This document shows positions 42,560-51,578 of a stretch of DNA of 64,000 nt, one piece after another. Both the position numbers and the translations under genes were made by a program. Source of the stretch: Methanomassiliicoccales archaeon (GTDB lineage: Archaea > Thermoplasmatota > Thermoplasmata > Methanomassiliicoccales > UBA472); NCBI GenBank assembly GCA_036504055.1, contig DASXVU010000047.1:1-64000 (forward strand). The letters run 5' to 3'. The notes under the pieces were generated by a model that had not been told where the DNA came from, did no database searches, and saw nothing but the letters and a program-made list of their open reading frames with translations. The stretch's first letter is position 1, and each line of letters starts with the position of its first letter.

Positions 42560-43366
42560 GTGCGCCCGACCGAGGTCAAGAGCGTCCTGGCCCAGATCGG
42601 GGTAAGCCCCTCGAAATCGAGGGGTCAGAACTTCTTGGTCGACGACACGGTCGCGGAACGTGAAGTGGATTACCTTCAGATCTCAAAGGAAGACACGGTG
42701 CTCGAGGTCGGTCCGGGACTGGGCGTTCTTACTTCTCGCCTCATCCCGGAAGCGGGTAAGGTCATCGCGGTTGAGCTGGACCATGGGATCGCTTCGTATG
42801 TCCGATCGACGTTCAGGACGGTGGAGCTCATCGAGGCAGATGCCCTGGATGCCAAATGGCCCCGTTTCGACAGGTTCATCTCCAACATCCCCTACAGCAT
42901 CTCGTCACCGCTGATATTCAAGCTCCTGGACCAGGATTTCAAGATGGCGGTCATCATGGTGCAGAAGGAGTTCGCCGACCGGATGGTGGCGAAAGCGGAC
43001 ACCGACGATTATTCCCGCCTCTCAGTGAGCGTCTACTACCGGGCCAAGGCCGAGATGATGGAAAAGGTGGGAAGGAACCGGTTCTGGCCCGAGCCGGAGG
43101 TGGATTCAGCGGTGGTCAGGCTTACGCCTCGGCCGCCTCCGTTCACCGTCAAGGACGAACGGCTTTTCCATAGGATGGTGGAATTGCTCTTCCAGCAGAG
43201 GCGCAAGAAGATATCCACCATACTGAAGGCCAAGAGGATGATCGCCCCGGTCGACGTCCCCCACCTGCCATATATGGACATGAGGGTGGAGGCCCTCACA
43301 CCGGAGCAGATCGGAGAACTGGTGGATGCCGTCCATGAGATTGGCCGACCTAAGAATTCCCGTTGA
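42560..43366 (+). CDS. ksgA: 16S rRNA dimethyladenosine transferase KsgA/Dim1
   Basis: 268 residues from a GTG start. SAM-binding motifs: GQNFLVDDTVAE, VLEVGPGLGVLTSRL, VIAVELDHG. The catalytic motif IV is SNIPYSIS (NIPY). The enzyme dimethylates two adjacent adenines near the 3' end of 16S rRNA during subunit assembly. It overlaps the convergent membrane gene at 43350 by 17 bp. Confidence 0.95.
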   Translation: MRPTEVKSVLAQIGVSPSKSRGQNFLVDDTVAEREVDYLQISKEDTVLEVGPGLGVLTSRLIPEAGKVIAVELDHGIASYVRSTFRTVELIEADALDAKWPRFDRFISNIPYSISSPLIFKLLDQDFKMAVIMVQKEFADRMVAKADTDDYSRLSVSVYYRAKAEMMEKVGRNRFWPEPEVDSAVVRLTPRPPPFTVKDERLFHRMVELLFQQRRKKISTILKAKRMIAPVDVPHLPYMDMRVEALTPEQIGELVDAVHEIGRPKNSR

Positions 43367-43796
43367 TGTTCACCCCGTATTCGTGATACACCTTGCGTAT
43401 CAGGAAGTACGCCACCGAAAGGGACGCTATCAGCACTCCCAGGCCAGCGATCAGGACTCCGTCGTTCGCTTCATAGTTGAACACTATCAGTTCCCTGGAA
43501 ACCGCGGTAAGGCCGACCAACAGCACGACCTCCACGTGGATCTTCTGTGTCTTCGAATACAGGTAAAGGATGTCCATCAGCTCGAAGGCGATGATGACCA
43601 GCAGGAACATGCCTATGAACGCCAGGACCTCTGCCTTGGTGGTGATGAGAAAGTCCGAGTCGAAGATCATGCGATAGATGTCATAAGAGAGCGTGCTCAG
43701 GAGGGCGATCACGACGACCGCGACCAGAAGCATGACGAAATAGATCGCCATCCTCTTGAATGTGAACATGTAATCTTCTTTCACTTGATCATTCAT
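43350..43796 (-). CDS. PsiE-like small membrane protein
   Basis: 148 residues with four membrane helices (about 17-40, 55-80, 90-108, 118-137). LDILYLYSKTQKIHVEVVLLVGLTAVSRELIVF matches the phosphate-starvation-inducible PsiE family. Function unknown. The start is uncertain: ATG 43794-43796 has AAGGAG directly adjacent with no spacer, so the ATG nine codons downstream or one at 43838 are alternatives. Confidence 0.75.
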   Translation of the reverse strand: MNDQVKEDYMFTFKRMAIYFVMLLVAVVVIALLSTLSYDIYRMIFDSDFLITTKAEVLAFIGMFLLVIIAFELMDILYLYSKTQKIHVEVVLLVGLTAVSRELIVFNYEANDGVLIAGLGVLIASLSVAYFLIRKVYHEYGVNINGNS

Positions 43797-43965
43797 CTCC
43801 TTCGGACTCGCCGAGGCGCCTAATAAATGGTTGGGCATGACTCTACTGTCTGATAATGTCCATATGGAGACAGCCATTCATAGGATGATGTAAGATCATC
43901 GTGACCTAATGCGAGAGAGATGACCTATTAAATAACAGAACCCCTGATATATTTGCTGAAGTGCC

Positions 43966-44724
43966 ATGGATAATAAGCTGATCGGATCGATCATCATGAC
44001 GGCCGGACGCCTGAAAAGACATCCCCTGATCGTCTATGGTTCGGATTCCATACCGCAGGATGCCGTTCACATTTCCAAGGTGGACCGGTGCGTAGCACAT
44101 GCCATATTCACGATCGCACGGGAGGACGGGCCGGCCGTGTACCTCGGAGAGGAGCATCTGGGAGGTTGCTGTCCTGGAGGCCAGTTCTGGCTCGGATACA
44201 TTCCCATGCCAAAGGGGATCGAGTTCTTCATTTCCACCGGCTCGCTCACCTATAGGAATGGGGCGGCGGAGCACTACAAACGAGACCCTGAGATCACGAT
44301 GGAGAGCATGGCCCGAGTGGGGAAGCTAACCCCTCCAGGGAAGTTCATCGTCATCGCCCCGTTCACCAGGACGGTTGAGGGAGGGAACGTCCTGAGCGTG
44401 CTGTGCTTTGGCCGGGCGGAGAACATCCGCAACCTGATCGGACTGGCCGAATTCGGGAGCAACGATACCTTTGCGACATGCATCGCTCCCTGGGGGCCAG
44501 CCTGCGCCTCCATGATCACCTATGCCGCGGGAATGGCGGAGAATGCACCGAGAGGGTCCTTGATAGCCGGTACCACAGATCCTACCGTGAACGAATGGCT
44601 ACCGCCGGACATGATGACACTATCGATACCGATCGCGGTGGCGGAAAGGATGGCCAAGGATGCGGATAACTCGTTCATCTTTAAGCGGCCTAAAGTGGCC
44701 TACCCGGAAAAAAGGATAGCCTGA
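43966..44724 (+). CDS. DUF169 family protein
   Basis: 252 residues. Blocks typical of DUF169: GPAVYLGEEHLGGCCPGG, PKGIEFFISTG, and TCIAPWGPACASMITY with conserved Cys. The family is common in methanogens and sulfate reducers and has no established reaction; several conserved cysteines suggest metal or cofactor binding. It is monocistronic by spacing. Confidence 0.8.
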   Translation: MDNKLIGSIIMTAGRLKRHPLIVYGSDSIPQDAVHISKVDRCVAHAIFTIAREDGPAVYLGEEHLGGCCPGGQFWLGYIPMPKGIEFFISTGSLTYRNGAAEHYKRDPEITMESMARVGKLTPPGKFIVIAPFTRTVEGGNVLSVLCFGRAENIRNLIGLAEFGSNDTFATCIAPWGPACASMITYAAGMAENAPRGSLIAGTTDPTVNEWLPPDMMTLSIPIAVAERMAKDADNSFIFKRPKVAYPEKRIA

Positions 44725-44765
44725 ACCGTTCAGGCAATCATTTTTCTACGGCCGACCACTTACCA

Positions 44766-45968
44766 ATGACGATCATCATGTTAATCGGTATAGTCGGCAA
44801 ACCGAACGTCGGTAAGTCCACCTTCTTCTCCGCCGCCACCATGGCCAGCGCAGAGATCGCCGCTTATCCTTTCACCACCATCAAGCCGAACAAGGGGGTC
44901 GGTTACCTGAGGGCGCCGTGCCCGGAGAAGCATTTCGGTGTGAAGTGCCAACCCAGGAACTCCGCCTGCGACAACGGTATCAGGCTGGTCCCGGTCGAGC
45001 TTCTGGACGTCGCCGGTTTGGTCCCCGATGCCTGGCAGGGCAAGGGACTGGGCAATCAGTTCCTCGATGACCTGAGGCAGGCGGACGCTTTCATACACAT
45101 CATCGACGCCTCAGGTTCCACCGATTCGGACGGAAACCCGGTACCGGCCGGTACCCATGACCCTATGGTCGACATCAAGTTCCTGGAGAACGAGATCGCC
45201 CACTGGATGAAGGGCATCATCGAGAAAGGCTTTGAGAAATCCGCGCGCATGGCACACCTGGAGGGTCAGAAGATGGAGGACGTCATCCATGACCGCCTGA
45301 CCGGACTGGGAGTGCCTATGCCGGCGATATGCACGGCCCTGAGGGAATCGAACCTGCCGACCAACCCGATGAACTGGAAGGACGGGGAGATGCTGCGCCT
45401 GGCGGACAACATCCGAAGGCTCTCGAAACCGATCCTCATAGCCTACAACAAGTCCGATGTGGCCAGCGACGAGAACCTGAAGCGCCTGGCGAACCTCCCT
45501 GACTACATCACCATATCCACCTGCGCCGAGACGGAATTGGCGTTGAAGAAAGCGGCGAAGGCCAAACTGGTGAACTACACCCCCGGCGAACCGACGTTCA
45601 CCATACCGGACCCGGCCAAACTGACCGCCGGCCAGATGAAGGCCATCGATGTCATAGGCCACACCATGAAGAAAATGGGCGGGACCGGGGTCCAGATGTG
45701 CCTGGAGAAGGCGGCCTTCCAGCTGCTCGACCTGATCGTGGTATACCCGGTGGAGGACGAGACCAGGCTCACGGACCACGGCGGCAACATACTGCCCGAC
45801 GCCCACCTCATCCGACGGGGCAGCACCGCCAAGGACCTGGCATACAAGATCCATACAGACCTGGGAGAGGGGTTCATCCGCGCCATAAACGCCAAGACGA
45901 AACGCATCGTCGGTCACGATTATGTCCTTCAGGACGGCGACGTGATCACCATCATATCGAGAAAGTGA
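44766..45968 (+). CDS. ychF: YchF/OBG-type GTPase with TGS domain
   Basis: 400 residues. The Walker A is GIVGKPNVGKSTFFSA, followed by ELLDVAGLVPDAWQGKGLGN (G3), IAYNKSD (NKxD-type G4), and a C-terminal TGS domain (ENGGNIL-like region to ...VLQDGDVITIISRK). YchF-type proteins bind ribosomes and may hydrolyse ATP rather than GTP. It is five bases upstream of the DNA polymerase gene and probably cotranscribed. Confidence 0.92.
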   Translation: MTIIMLIGIVGKPNVGKSTFFSAATMASAEIAAYPFTTIKPNKGVGYLRAPCPEKHFGVKCQPRNSACDNGIRLVPVELLDVAGLVPDAWQGKGLGNQFLDDLRQADAFIHIIDASGSTDSDGNPVPAGTHDPMVDIKFLENEIAHWMKGIIEKGFEKSARMAHLEGQKMEDVIHDRLTGLGVPMPAICTALRESNLPTNPMNWKDGEMLRLADNIRRLSKPILIAYNKSDVASDENLKRLANLPDYITISTCAETELALKKAAKAKLVNYTPGEPTFTIPDPAKLTAGQMKAIDVIGHTMKKMGGTGVQMCLEKAAFQLLDLIVVYPVEDETRLTDHGGNILPDAHLIRRGSTAKDLAYKIHTDLGEGFIRAINAKTKRIVGHDYVLQDGDVITIISRK

Positions 45969-45972
45969 GGCA

Positions 45973-48390
45973 ATGGAATCGTACGAGCTACGGCTGCTGA
46001 CCGCGTCCTACCGCAAAATGATGGACCGTGACGAGGTCATGGTCGAGATCTACGGCAAGACCCGGGATGGCCGTTCGATAGTGGTGCGCAACTTCGGATT
46101 CAGACCCTATTTTCATATCATGGAGCCCAGGCCAGATCTGCTGGCCCGCCTGAAGCAGAACTCGGACGTACTGGAGATCAAGGACCTGGAACTGTATTAC
46201 AAGGGTCGTGTCCGTCCCGCAGCCCAGGTCACGGTGAAGTACCCTTGGACGGTGCCCAGCTTCCGGCAGGACATCAAGCGCCAGAACTTCGAGGTGCTGG
46301 CGGCGGACATCCCGTTCCACCACCGCTTCATCTACGACAAGGACATGAGCTCCTGCATCCGGGTCTTTGGAACACCGGCGAAAGGGGACTACACCACCGA
46401 CCTGATCGTGGACATGGACCATTTCGAGGAGATCGAGCCGTTCACCCCCGACCTCCGCATCCTCTCGTTCGACCTGGAGAACTCCATCACGAACGGCAAC
46501 ATCCTCACCATCTGCTATGTCGTCAGGGACAAGGGCGAGATCCGTGACGGGGAGATGATCGAGGGCACCGAAAAGCACATCATACAACGATTCTCGGAGA
46601 TCATCCAGAAAGAGGATCCAGACGTCATCACCGGCTACAACATCGACGGATACGATATCCCAAAGATCCTGGAACGGGCACAGAAGGTGGGCGTGAAGAC
46701 CCTCAATTGGGGACGGGACCGCTCCGACCCGCGTTCGATACAGAAATTCTGGAGACTGACCGGCAGGCTGATCGTCGACGCCTGGTGGGCGGTACGCACG
46801 GAACTGCGGCCAAAACAGGAAACGCTGAACGCCGTCTCGAAGCTGTTGCTCAACGAAGAGAAGATGGACGTCTCGGCCAAGAACATGGACGAGGAGTGGA
46901 TGAAGGACAAGGACAAGGTGCTCCGCTACTGCCGTCAGGACGCCAGCCTGGCACTGAAGGTGCTGGAGAAGGTCGGCCGCATCCGCAAGAACCTGGACCT
47001 GGCGGCGGTTTCGCGGCTGCCGGTGGACGACGTCCTGAACTCTGGCAGTTCGATGCTGGTCGATTCCATCCTGATCCGGGCGGCGGACCGGGCGGTACCG
47101 CGCGTCGGCGTCCCGCTGACCGGGGATTTCGATACCGAGGACGAGGCCATCGAGGGGGGCTATGTGCACGAGATCGAACCTGGCCTGTATCACTGGGTGT
47201 GCGTGCTGGACTTCAAATCGATGTACCCTTCGCTGATCATAAGCAAGAACATATGCTTCACCACCAGGGAGGACACGGGCACCAATGTATCGCCGACCGG
47301 AGTCCATTTCCTCAGCAGGGAGCAGAAGCCCGGCATACTGCCCACCATGATGTCCAACCTGATGAAGGCCAGGGACGAGACCAAGGCCAAGATGAAGGCG
47401 GCCAAGACTCCGGAGGAGGTGCGTTATTATGACGGACTGCAGGCGGCCATCAAGGTCCTGATGAACTCCTTCTACGGGGTGTTCGCCTCCTCGTTCTATC
47501 GGTTCACCGACCGTTCCATAGGTTCATCGATCACCGCTTACGCCCGGGAAAGGACCAAGGGGATCATCCAGGAGCTCGAAAGCGAAGGCCGGCACGTCAT
47601 CTATTCCGATACCGACTCGGTGTTCGTGCAGTCACCCAATTCCAATCTCAAGGAGTCGATAGAGTTCGGCACAGAGCTGGCTGAGCGCTTCTCAAAAGAA
47701 GGGGGGTCGCTGGAGTTCGAGAAGATCATGGAGCCGCTCTTCTCCCACGGAAAAAAGAAACGTTATGTCGGCAGGATGGTCTGGCCCAAGGAGGAGCTGG
47801 TCATCCGCGGCTATGAGATCCGCCGCACCGATTCATTCGAGCTCCAGTCGGAAGCGCTGATGGCGGTCTTCGATAAGATCATGGACGAGAAGACGGACGA
47901 GGCGGTCAAGATCGCCAAACAGTACGTCCAGGACACTCTGTGCGGAAAGGTCCCGATCGAGAAACTGGTCATATCAAAAGGCTGCCGTCCCTTCAACCAG
48001 TACGCCAAGCCGGATTCCCAGCTGACGGTCCAGGTGGCCAGGAAGCTGATGGCCTCCGGGGAACAGTTCGTACCCGGAATGAAGGTCTCGTGGATCGTTA
48101 CCAATTCAAAGAGGTCGCCCCAGGAGGCGGAACCATACGTATCGGGACGCAAGTTCGTCGGCCAACCCGACAGCCGTTACTATGCCGAACGCATCGCCCA
48201 GTCGCTTGGCCGGGCCACTGAAGTGTTCGGCTGGGACGACAAATCGCTAATGGCAGGCAATCAGCAGATGAACCTTCTGAACTCAGCGTTCTGCGACACC
48301 GAGGAAAGGAAGCCGACCCCCATCGAGGCGGCAAAGAAGGCCGAGGTCAAGAAGACCGACAAGAAGCTCACCTTGGACGATTTCTTCTGA
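45973..48390 (+). CDS. polB: Family B DNA polymerase
   Basis: 805 residues. Exonuclease motifs: LSFDLENSITNG (I), ITGYNIDGYDIP (II), YCRQDASLAL (III). Polymerase motifs: DFKSMYPSLI (A), KVLMNSFYGV (B), YSDTDSVF (C). All catalytic carboxylates are present. The C-terminal LDDFF (KKLTLDDFF) is a PIP-box-like PCNA-binding tail. It is a replicative-type archaeal polymerase. No intein is present. Confidence 0.97.
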   Translation: MESYELRLLTASYRKMMDRDEVMVEIYGKTRDGRSIVVRNFGFRPYFHIMEPRPDLLARLKQNSDVLEIKDLELYYKGRVRPAAQVTVKYPWTVPSFRQDIKRQNFEVLAADIPFHHRFIYDKDMSSCIRVFGTPAKGDYTTDLIVDMDHFEEIEPFTPDLRILSFDLENSITNGNILTICYVVRDKGEIRDGEMIEGTEKHIIQRFSEIIQKEDPDVITGYNIDGYDIPKILERAQKVGVKTLNWGRDRSDPRSIQKFWRLTGRLIVDAWWAVRTELRPKQETLNAVSKLLLNEEKMDVSAKNMDEEWMKDKDKVLRYCRQDASLALKVLEKVGRIRKNLDLAAVSRLPVDDVLNSGSSMLVDSILIRAADRAVPRVGVPLTGDFDTEDEAIEGGYVHEIEPGLYHWVCVLDFKSMYPSLIISKNICFTTREDTGTNVSPTGVHFLSREQKPGILPTMMSNLMKARDETKAKMKAAKTPEEVRYYDGLQAAIKVLMNSFYGVFASSFYRFTDRSIGSSITAYARERTKGIIQELESEGRHVIYSDTDSVFVQSPNSNLKESIEFGTELAERFSKEGGSLEFEKIMEPLFSHGKKKRYVGRMVWPKEELVIRGYEIRRTDSFELQSEALMAVFDKIMDEKTDEAVKIAKQYVQDTLCGKVPIEKLVISKGCRPFNQYAKPDSQLTVQVARKLMASGEQFVPGMKVSWIVTNSKRSPQEAEPYVSGRKFVGQPDSRYYAERIAQSLGRATEVFGWDDKSLMAGNQQMNLLNSAFCDTEERKPTPIEAAKKAEVKKTDKKLTLDDFF

Positions 48391-48469
48391 AGCTATCCTG
48401 GCGGTCATGGAGCCGGATCATTCTGACAGAAAACGGTCTAGTGTTTCCGACTAGAAAACCCTTTTATAT

Positions 48470-48588
48470 CGTTACTCTTTTTGCTCCCTCAGTGACGGGA
48501 CCGATATGATCCCGTAGGAAATGTACCCTGACAAGGGCGAATCCCGAAACGCCGCTTCCACTAATTATCGCGGCGGAAGTGATACACT
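48470..48588 (+). promoter_or_regulatory. Promoter and structured leader of L15e
   Basis: TTTTATATC near 48470-48478 is a good TATA box. The leader holds an inverted repeat ACGGGA...TCCCGT (48495-48515) and a stem CGCCGC/GCGGCG (48550-48555 with 48570-48575) whose 3' arm adjoins the GGAAG ribosome-binding site. TTCC inside the loop side can pair with GGAA, so the site could be masked. Ribosomal-protein autoregulation is possible. Confidence 0.4.
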
Positions 48589-49239
48589 ATGGCAGAGAAC
48601 GAGAAGCCCGTAGAGGGCGCTGAACCCGAAGCCAAGAGAAACATCTCTGGCAAGAGCATGTACAAATACATCGCCGAGGCCTGGAACAGGCCGGACGCGA
48701 CTTACGTGAAGGACCTCATGTTCGACAGGATGATCCTGTGGCGCAGGGAGGACAACTTCACCCGCATAGACCACCCGACCAGGCTGGACCGTGCCCGTGC
48801 ATTGGGATTCAAGGCCAAGCAGGGATACGTCATGGTCCGTGGGCACGTCAGGAAGGGCTCGCTCCAGAGGCGCAAGATGCGCTGGAAGGGTCGCCGTGCA
48901 AAGAGGAAGGGTATCAACAAGCTCACCGCCGGCAAGAGCCTGAAGTGGATGGCCGAGGAAAGATGCTCCAAGCGCTACCCGAACCTGGAAGTCCTCAACT
49001 CCTACTGGGTCGGAGAGGACGGCAGGAACGTCTGGTTCGAGATCATACTGGTCGACAAGCACCACCCGGTCATCATGTCGGACCCGAAGATCAACTGGAT
49101 CTGCAGCCCGGTGCACAAGGGCAGGGCATACCGCGGTCTGACCTCCGCTGGTCACAAGGGACGTGGCCTCAGGTGGAAGGGCAAGGGCGCGGAAAAGATG
49201 CGCCCCAGCGGTGCCGCGCACGACCACCACAACAAGTAA
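48589..49239 (+). CDS. rpl15e: Ribosomal protein L15e
   Basis: 216 residues, strongly basic. The core [38 protein letters not shown] and [17 protein letters not shown] are typical of archaeal L15e. An acidic N-terminal extension of about 20 residues ([17 protein letters not shown]) is longer than in most members. Preceded by a leader with secondary structure. Confidence 0.95.
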   Translation: MAENEKPVEGAEPEAKRNISGKSMYKYIAEAWNRPDATYVKDLMFDRMILWRREDNFTRIDHPTRLDRARALGFKAKQGYVMVRGHVRKGSLQRRKMRWKGRRAKRKGINKLTAGKSLKWMAEERCSKRYPNLEVLNSYWVGEDGRNVWFEIILVDKHHPVIMSDPKINWICSPVHKGRAYRGLTSAGHKGRGLRWKGKGAEKMRPSGAAHDHHNK

Positions 49240-49363
49240 GAAACCTCTTCGGACCATTTCTTTCGCCCGAAAGGGCGATCCATTTTTCCAATCCTTTGAC
49301 CTTGAGCTGGTGCTTCGGTCGAGTGCTATCAGAATAGTTGCGAAAAGGTTTTCACGCCCTCGG

Positions 49364-50230
49364 TCAGCAGCGGATCCGTTCCATCCTCTCAGCGATGGTC
49401 GGAGCATCCATACCGATGATGGGATAGAATGCCGGGACCGGAAGTCCGACGCTCTCCTTGATGCTCGCCTCGTCCTCCACCAGATATCCATAGACGATCG
49501 CTGACGCCTTGAGCTTCCGACAATAGGCCTGCAGGTCGCCCTTCGGGAGCACCTTCAGATCGGGGTCCCATCTCCTCACGATCCGCACCGCCTCGTTATC
49601 CTCATCGGCCATCGCCACCGCCCTGCAGCCGCGCTTCATGATGAGCCAGGCCGCCAAAGCATCGGTGTCCTTTTCGAGCACCACGAGGACCTTCCCCTGG
49701 CTGCCCATCGGCAGGCCCCCGGTCCCTTCGCAATACTCGGAAAAGATGAACGCCTGGTTGTCACGCACCTCGACATACACCTCCTTGGTCGGGTTGTGGA
49801 TGTCGACCTTGATGCCGCGGTCTTGGTTGGCGTTCAGGACCGCCTCGCCCACCTGCACGGCGATGTCCATGCTTGTGAATGGGTGCGACCCGACCCGCCG
49901 GGACTTGATCTTGAACGTTGAACCATCGGCGAGGATGTCCTTTGAGTACTCCACCGCCGTGGCCTTGAGGGACTCCATGTCGCTGGAGGTCTCGATCACA
50001 GGAGACACGGAGGCTATGCCGAAGACCCGCTGCAGGACCTTGATACCGTCATCGATCCGGACCTTGTCGGTGCGGACGTAGATCCGGCCCTGATCGCAGT
50101 TGACCAGTGCCTCGATCCCCTCCCTGGCCAAGGCCGAGATCATGTTGTCCATCAGCACCCTCTCGAACCGCGAGCGGACGGACCGGGACTTGAGCCCGAC
50201 CTCTGAGTACCTTACCAGGATTAGGTCCAT
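49364..50230 (-). CDS. ThiI-like THUMP-domain protein without a PP-loop
   Basis: 288 residues from ATG 50228-50230. The N-terminus LVRYSEVGLKSRSVRSRFER is the ferredoxin-like domain of ThiI, and residues 60-165 form a THUMP RNA-binding domain (FKIKSRRVGSHPFTSMDIAV, KVDIHNPTKEVYVEVRDNQA). The segment after it, where ThiI has SGGxDS, reads VLVVLEKDTDALAAWLIMKRG, so the ATP-pyrophosphatase signature is lost although the fold may persist. It probably binds tRNA but is unlikely to make 4-thiouridine alone. Confidence 0.8.
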   Translation of the reverse strand: MDLILVRYSEVGLKSRSVRSRFERVLMDNMISALAREGIEALVNCDQGRIYVRTDKVRIDDGIKVLQRVFGIASVSPVIETSSDMESLKATAVEYSKDILADGSTFKIKSRRVGSHPFTSMDIAVQVGEAVLNANQDRGIKVDIHNPTKEVYVEVRDNQAFIFSEYCEGTGGLPMGSQGKVLVVLEKDTDALAAWLIMKRGCRAVAMADEDNEAVRIVRRWDPDLKVLPKGDLQAYCRKLKASAIVYGYLVEDEASIKESVGLPVPAFYPIIGMDAPTIAERMERIRC

Positions 50231-50343
50231 ATGCTGACGCAAGCCTGCCGTGGTTAAAAGGATTTCCGATCGCCGAACGCCTTCGCCAATGTTGCCCGCC
50301 CTCATCGTTATATCCAACTAGCGACCATTGGAGCCCGAGCAAA

Positions 50344-51189
50344 ATGGACCCTTTGACCGCCCTCATTGTCATCGCCTTCGCCATCATCGCCGGCCTGATC
50401 GGGTCCCTGCTAGGCCTGGGCGGCGGAATCGTCATCATTCCGGCGTTGACACTGGCCCTTGGTTTCAACATGCAGGAGGCAGTGGGTGCTTCTCTCATCG
50501 GGGTCATCGCCTCATCCACGGGCTCTGCTTCACGATATGTGCAGCAAGGTTTCGTGAACGTCAAGCTGGGAATGCTGCTGGAGACGACCACGACCGTGGG
50601 ATCGATCGTTGGGGCGATCATAGCCATCTACACCGACCAAAAGATCCTGGCACTGGTCTTCGCCGTAATGCTGATGTACAGTGCGGTCTACATGCTCCGC
50701 AGGCCCGAACGTATCATATCCCCAGAGAGCGCCGAACTGGACGGCCAGATGTTGGACCTGTCCTGCGCATATACCGATACCAGAAGCGGCAAGGAGGTCT
50801 GCTACGGGGTCAAGGGCATCAAGACGGGCATGGGGGCGGGTTTGCTGGCCGGAGCCACCTCGGGCATGCTTGGGGTAGGCGGGGGCGTGATCAAGGTCCC
50901 GGTGATGAACGCCTGCATGTGCGTGCCCATGAAGGCTGCCACCGCCACCAGCAATTTCATGATCGGGGTCACTGCCCTGGCCGGTGCGGTCGTATACTAT
51001 TCCTATGGCCTTATATCACCGGTACTGGCCGCTACAGTGGCGGTCGGGGTGATCGTCGGGTCCTTTATTGGAACCCATCTTACCTTCACCAGCGAAGGTC
51101 ACCGGATCCGCACGTTCTTCTCTATGGTCCTGATCATCATCGCCGTGCTGATGGTCCTGAAGGCCGCCGGCATCCTGGAGGCGGTCTGA
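50344..51189 (+). CDS. TauE/SafE family permease
   Basis: 281 residues with about eight membrane helices in two repeats, each marked by a Gly-rich turn: GSLLGLGGGIVIIPAL and GMLGVGGGVIKVPVM. These export or import sulfite, sulfoacetate or organic anions. A ~50-residue soluble insert with cysteine (LSCAYTDTRSGKEVCYGVKG) separates the halves. It shares one base with the DUF1634 gene, its common partner. Confidence 0.87.
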   Translation: MDPLTALIVIAFAIIAGLIGSLLGLGGGIVIIPALTLALGFNMQEAVGASLIGVIASSTGSASRYVQQGFVNVKLGMLLETTTTVGSIVGAIIAIYTDQKILALVFAVMLMYSAVYMLRRPERIISPESAELDGQMLDLSCAYTDTRSGKEVCYGVKGIKTGMGAGLLAGATSGMLGVGGGVIKVPVMNACMCVPMKAATATSNFMIGVTALAGAVVYYSYGLISPVLAATVAVGVIVGSFIGTHLTFTSEGHRIRTFFSMVLIIIAVLMVLKAAGILEAV

Positions 51190-51518
51190 TGGCCAGTGAG
51201 CGCATGAACCGGACCATGCACCTGGTGCTGGTCAGCGGAATGATGCTGAGCTTCACCATCATGACCATTGGACTGGTGATGTATGCATTTGCCCCCGCCG
51301 AAGGAACGACCATGGCCCTGGATAGAATTCCGGGAGGCGTTATCGGCGGCGATCCGATCGCAGTCATCGACCTGGGGATCGTCATCCTCATAGCCACCCC
51401 TTTCGTCCGGATATTGGCGGCGGGGATCACCTTCGGCATGGAGAAGGACTACCGTTTCGTCGGCATTTCCCTGTTCGTGCTGGCGATGATCATCCTGGCG
51501 GTTTTCATCCGGCTCTGA
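51189..51518 (+). CDS. DUF1634 family membrane protein
   Basis: 109 residues with three membrane helices and the central GVIGGDPIAVIDLGIVILIATPFVRI motif typical of DUF1634. It starts on the last base of the TauE/SafE stop codon. The pair is widely conserved, and DUF1634 is presumed an accessory subunit of the permease. Confidence 0.85.
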   Translation: MASERMNRTMHLVLVSGMMLSFTIMTIGLVMYAFAPAEGTTMALDRIPGGVIGGDPIAVIDLGIVILIATPFVRILAAGITFGMEKDYRFVGISLFVLAMIILAVFIRL

Positions 51519-51578
51519 AGATGATGCAAGCAAACCGTTATTAGCCCCGTCCAGATTCACCTAATAAAGGGATGGGAA

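Noticed and set aside
45988-47307. 439-residue antisense frame opposite the DNA polymerase
   Set aside because: It is a codon-bias shadow of polB with no ribosome-binding site and a His/Arg/Val-rich composition typical of reverse-strand frames.
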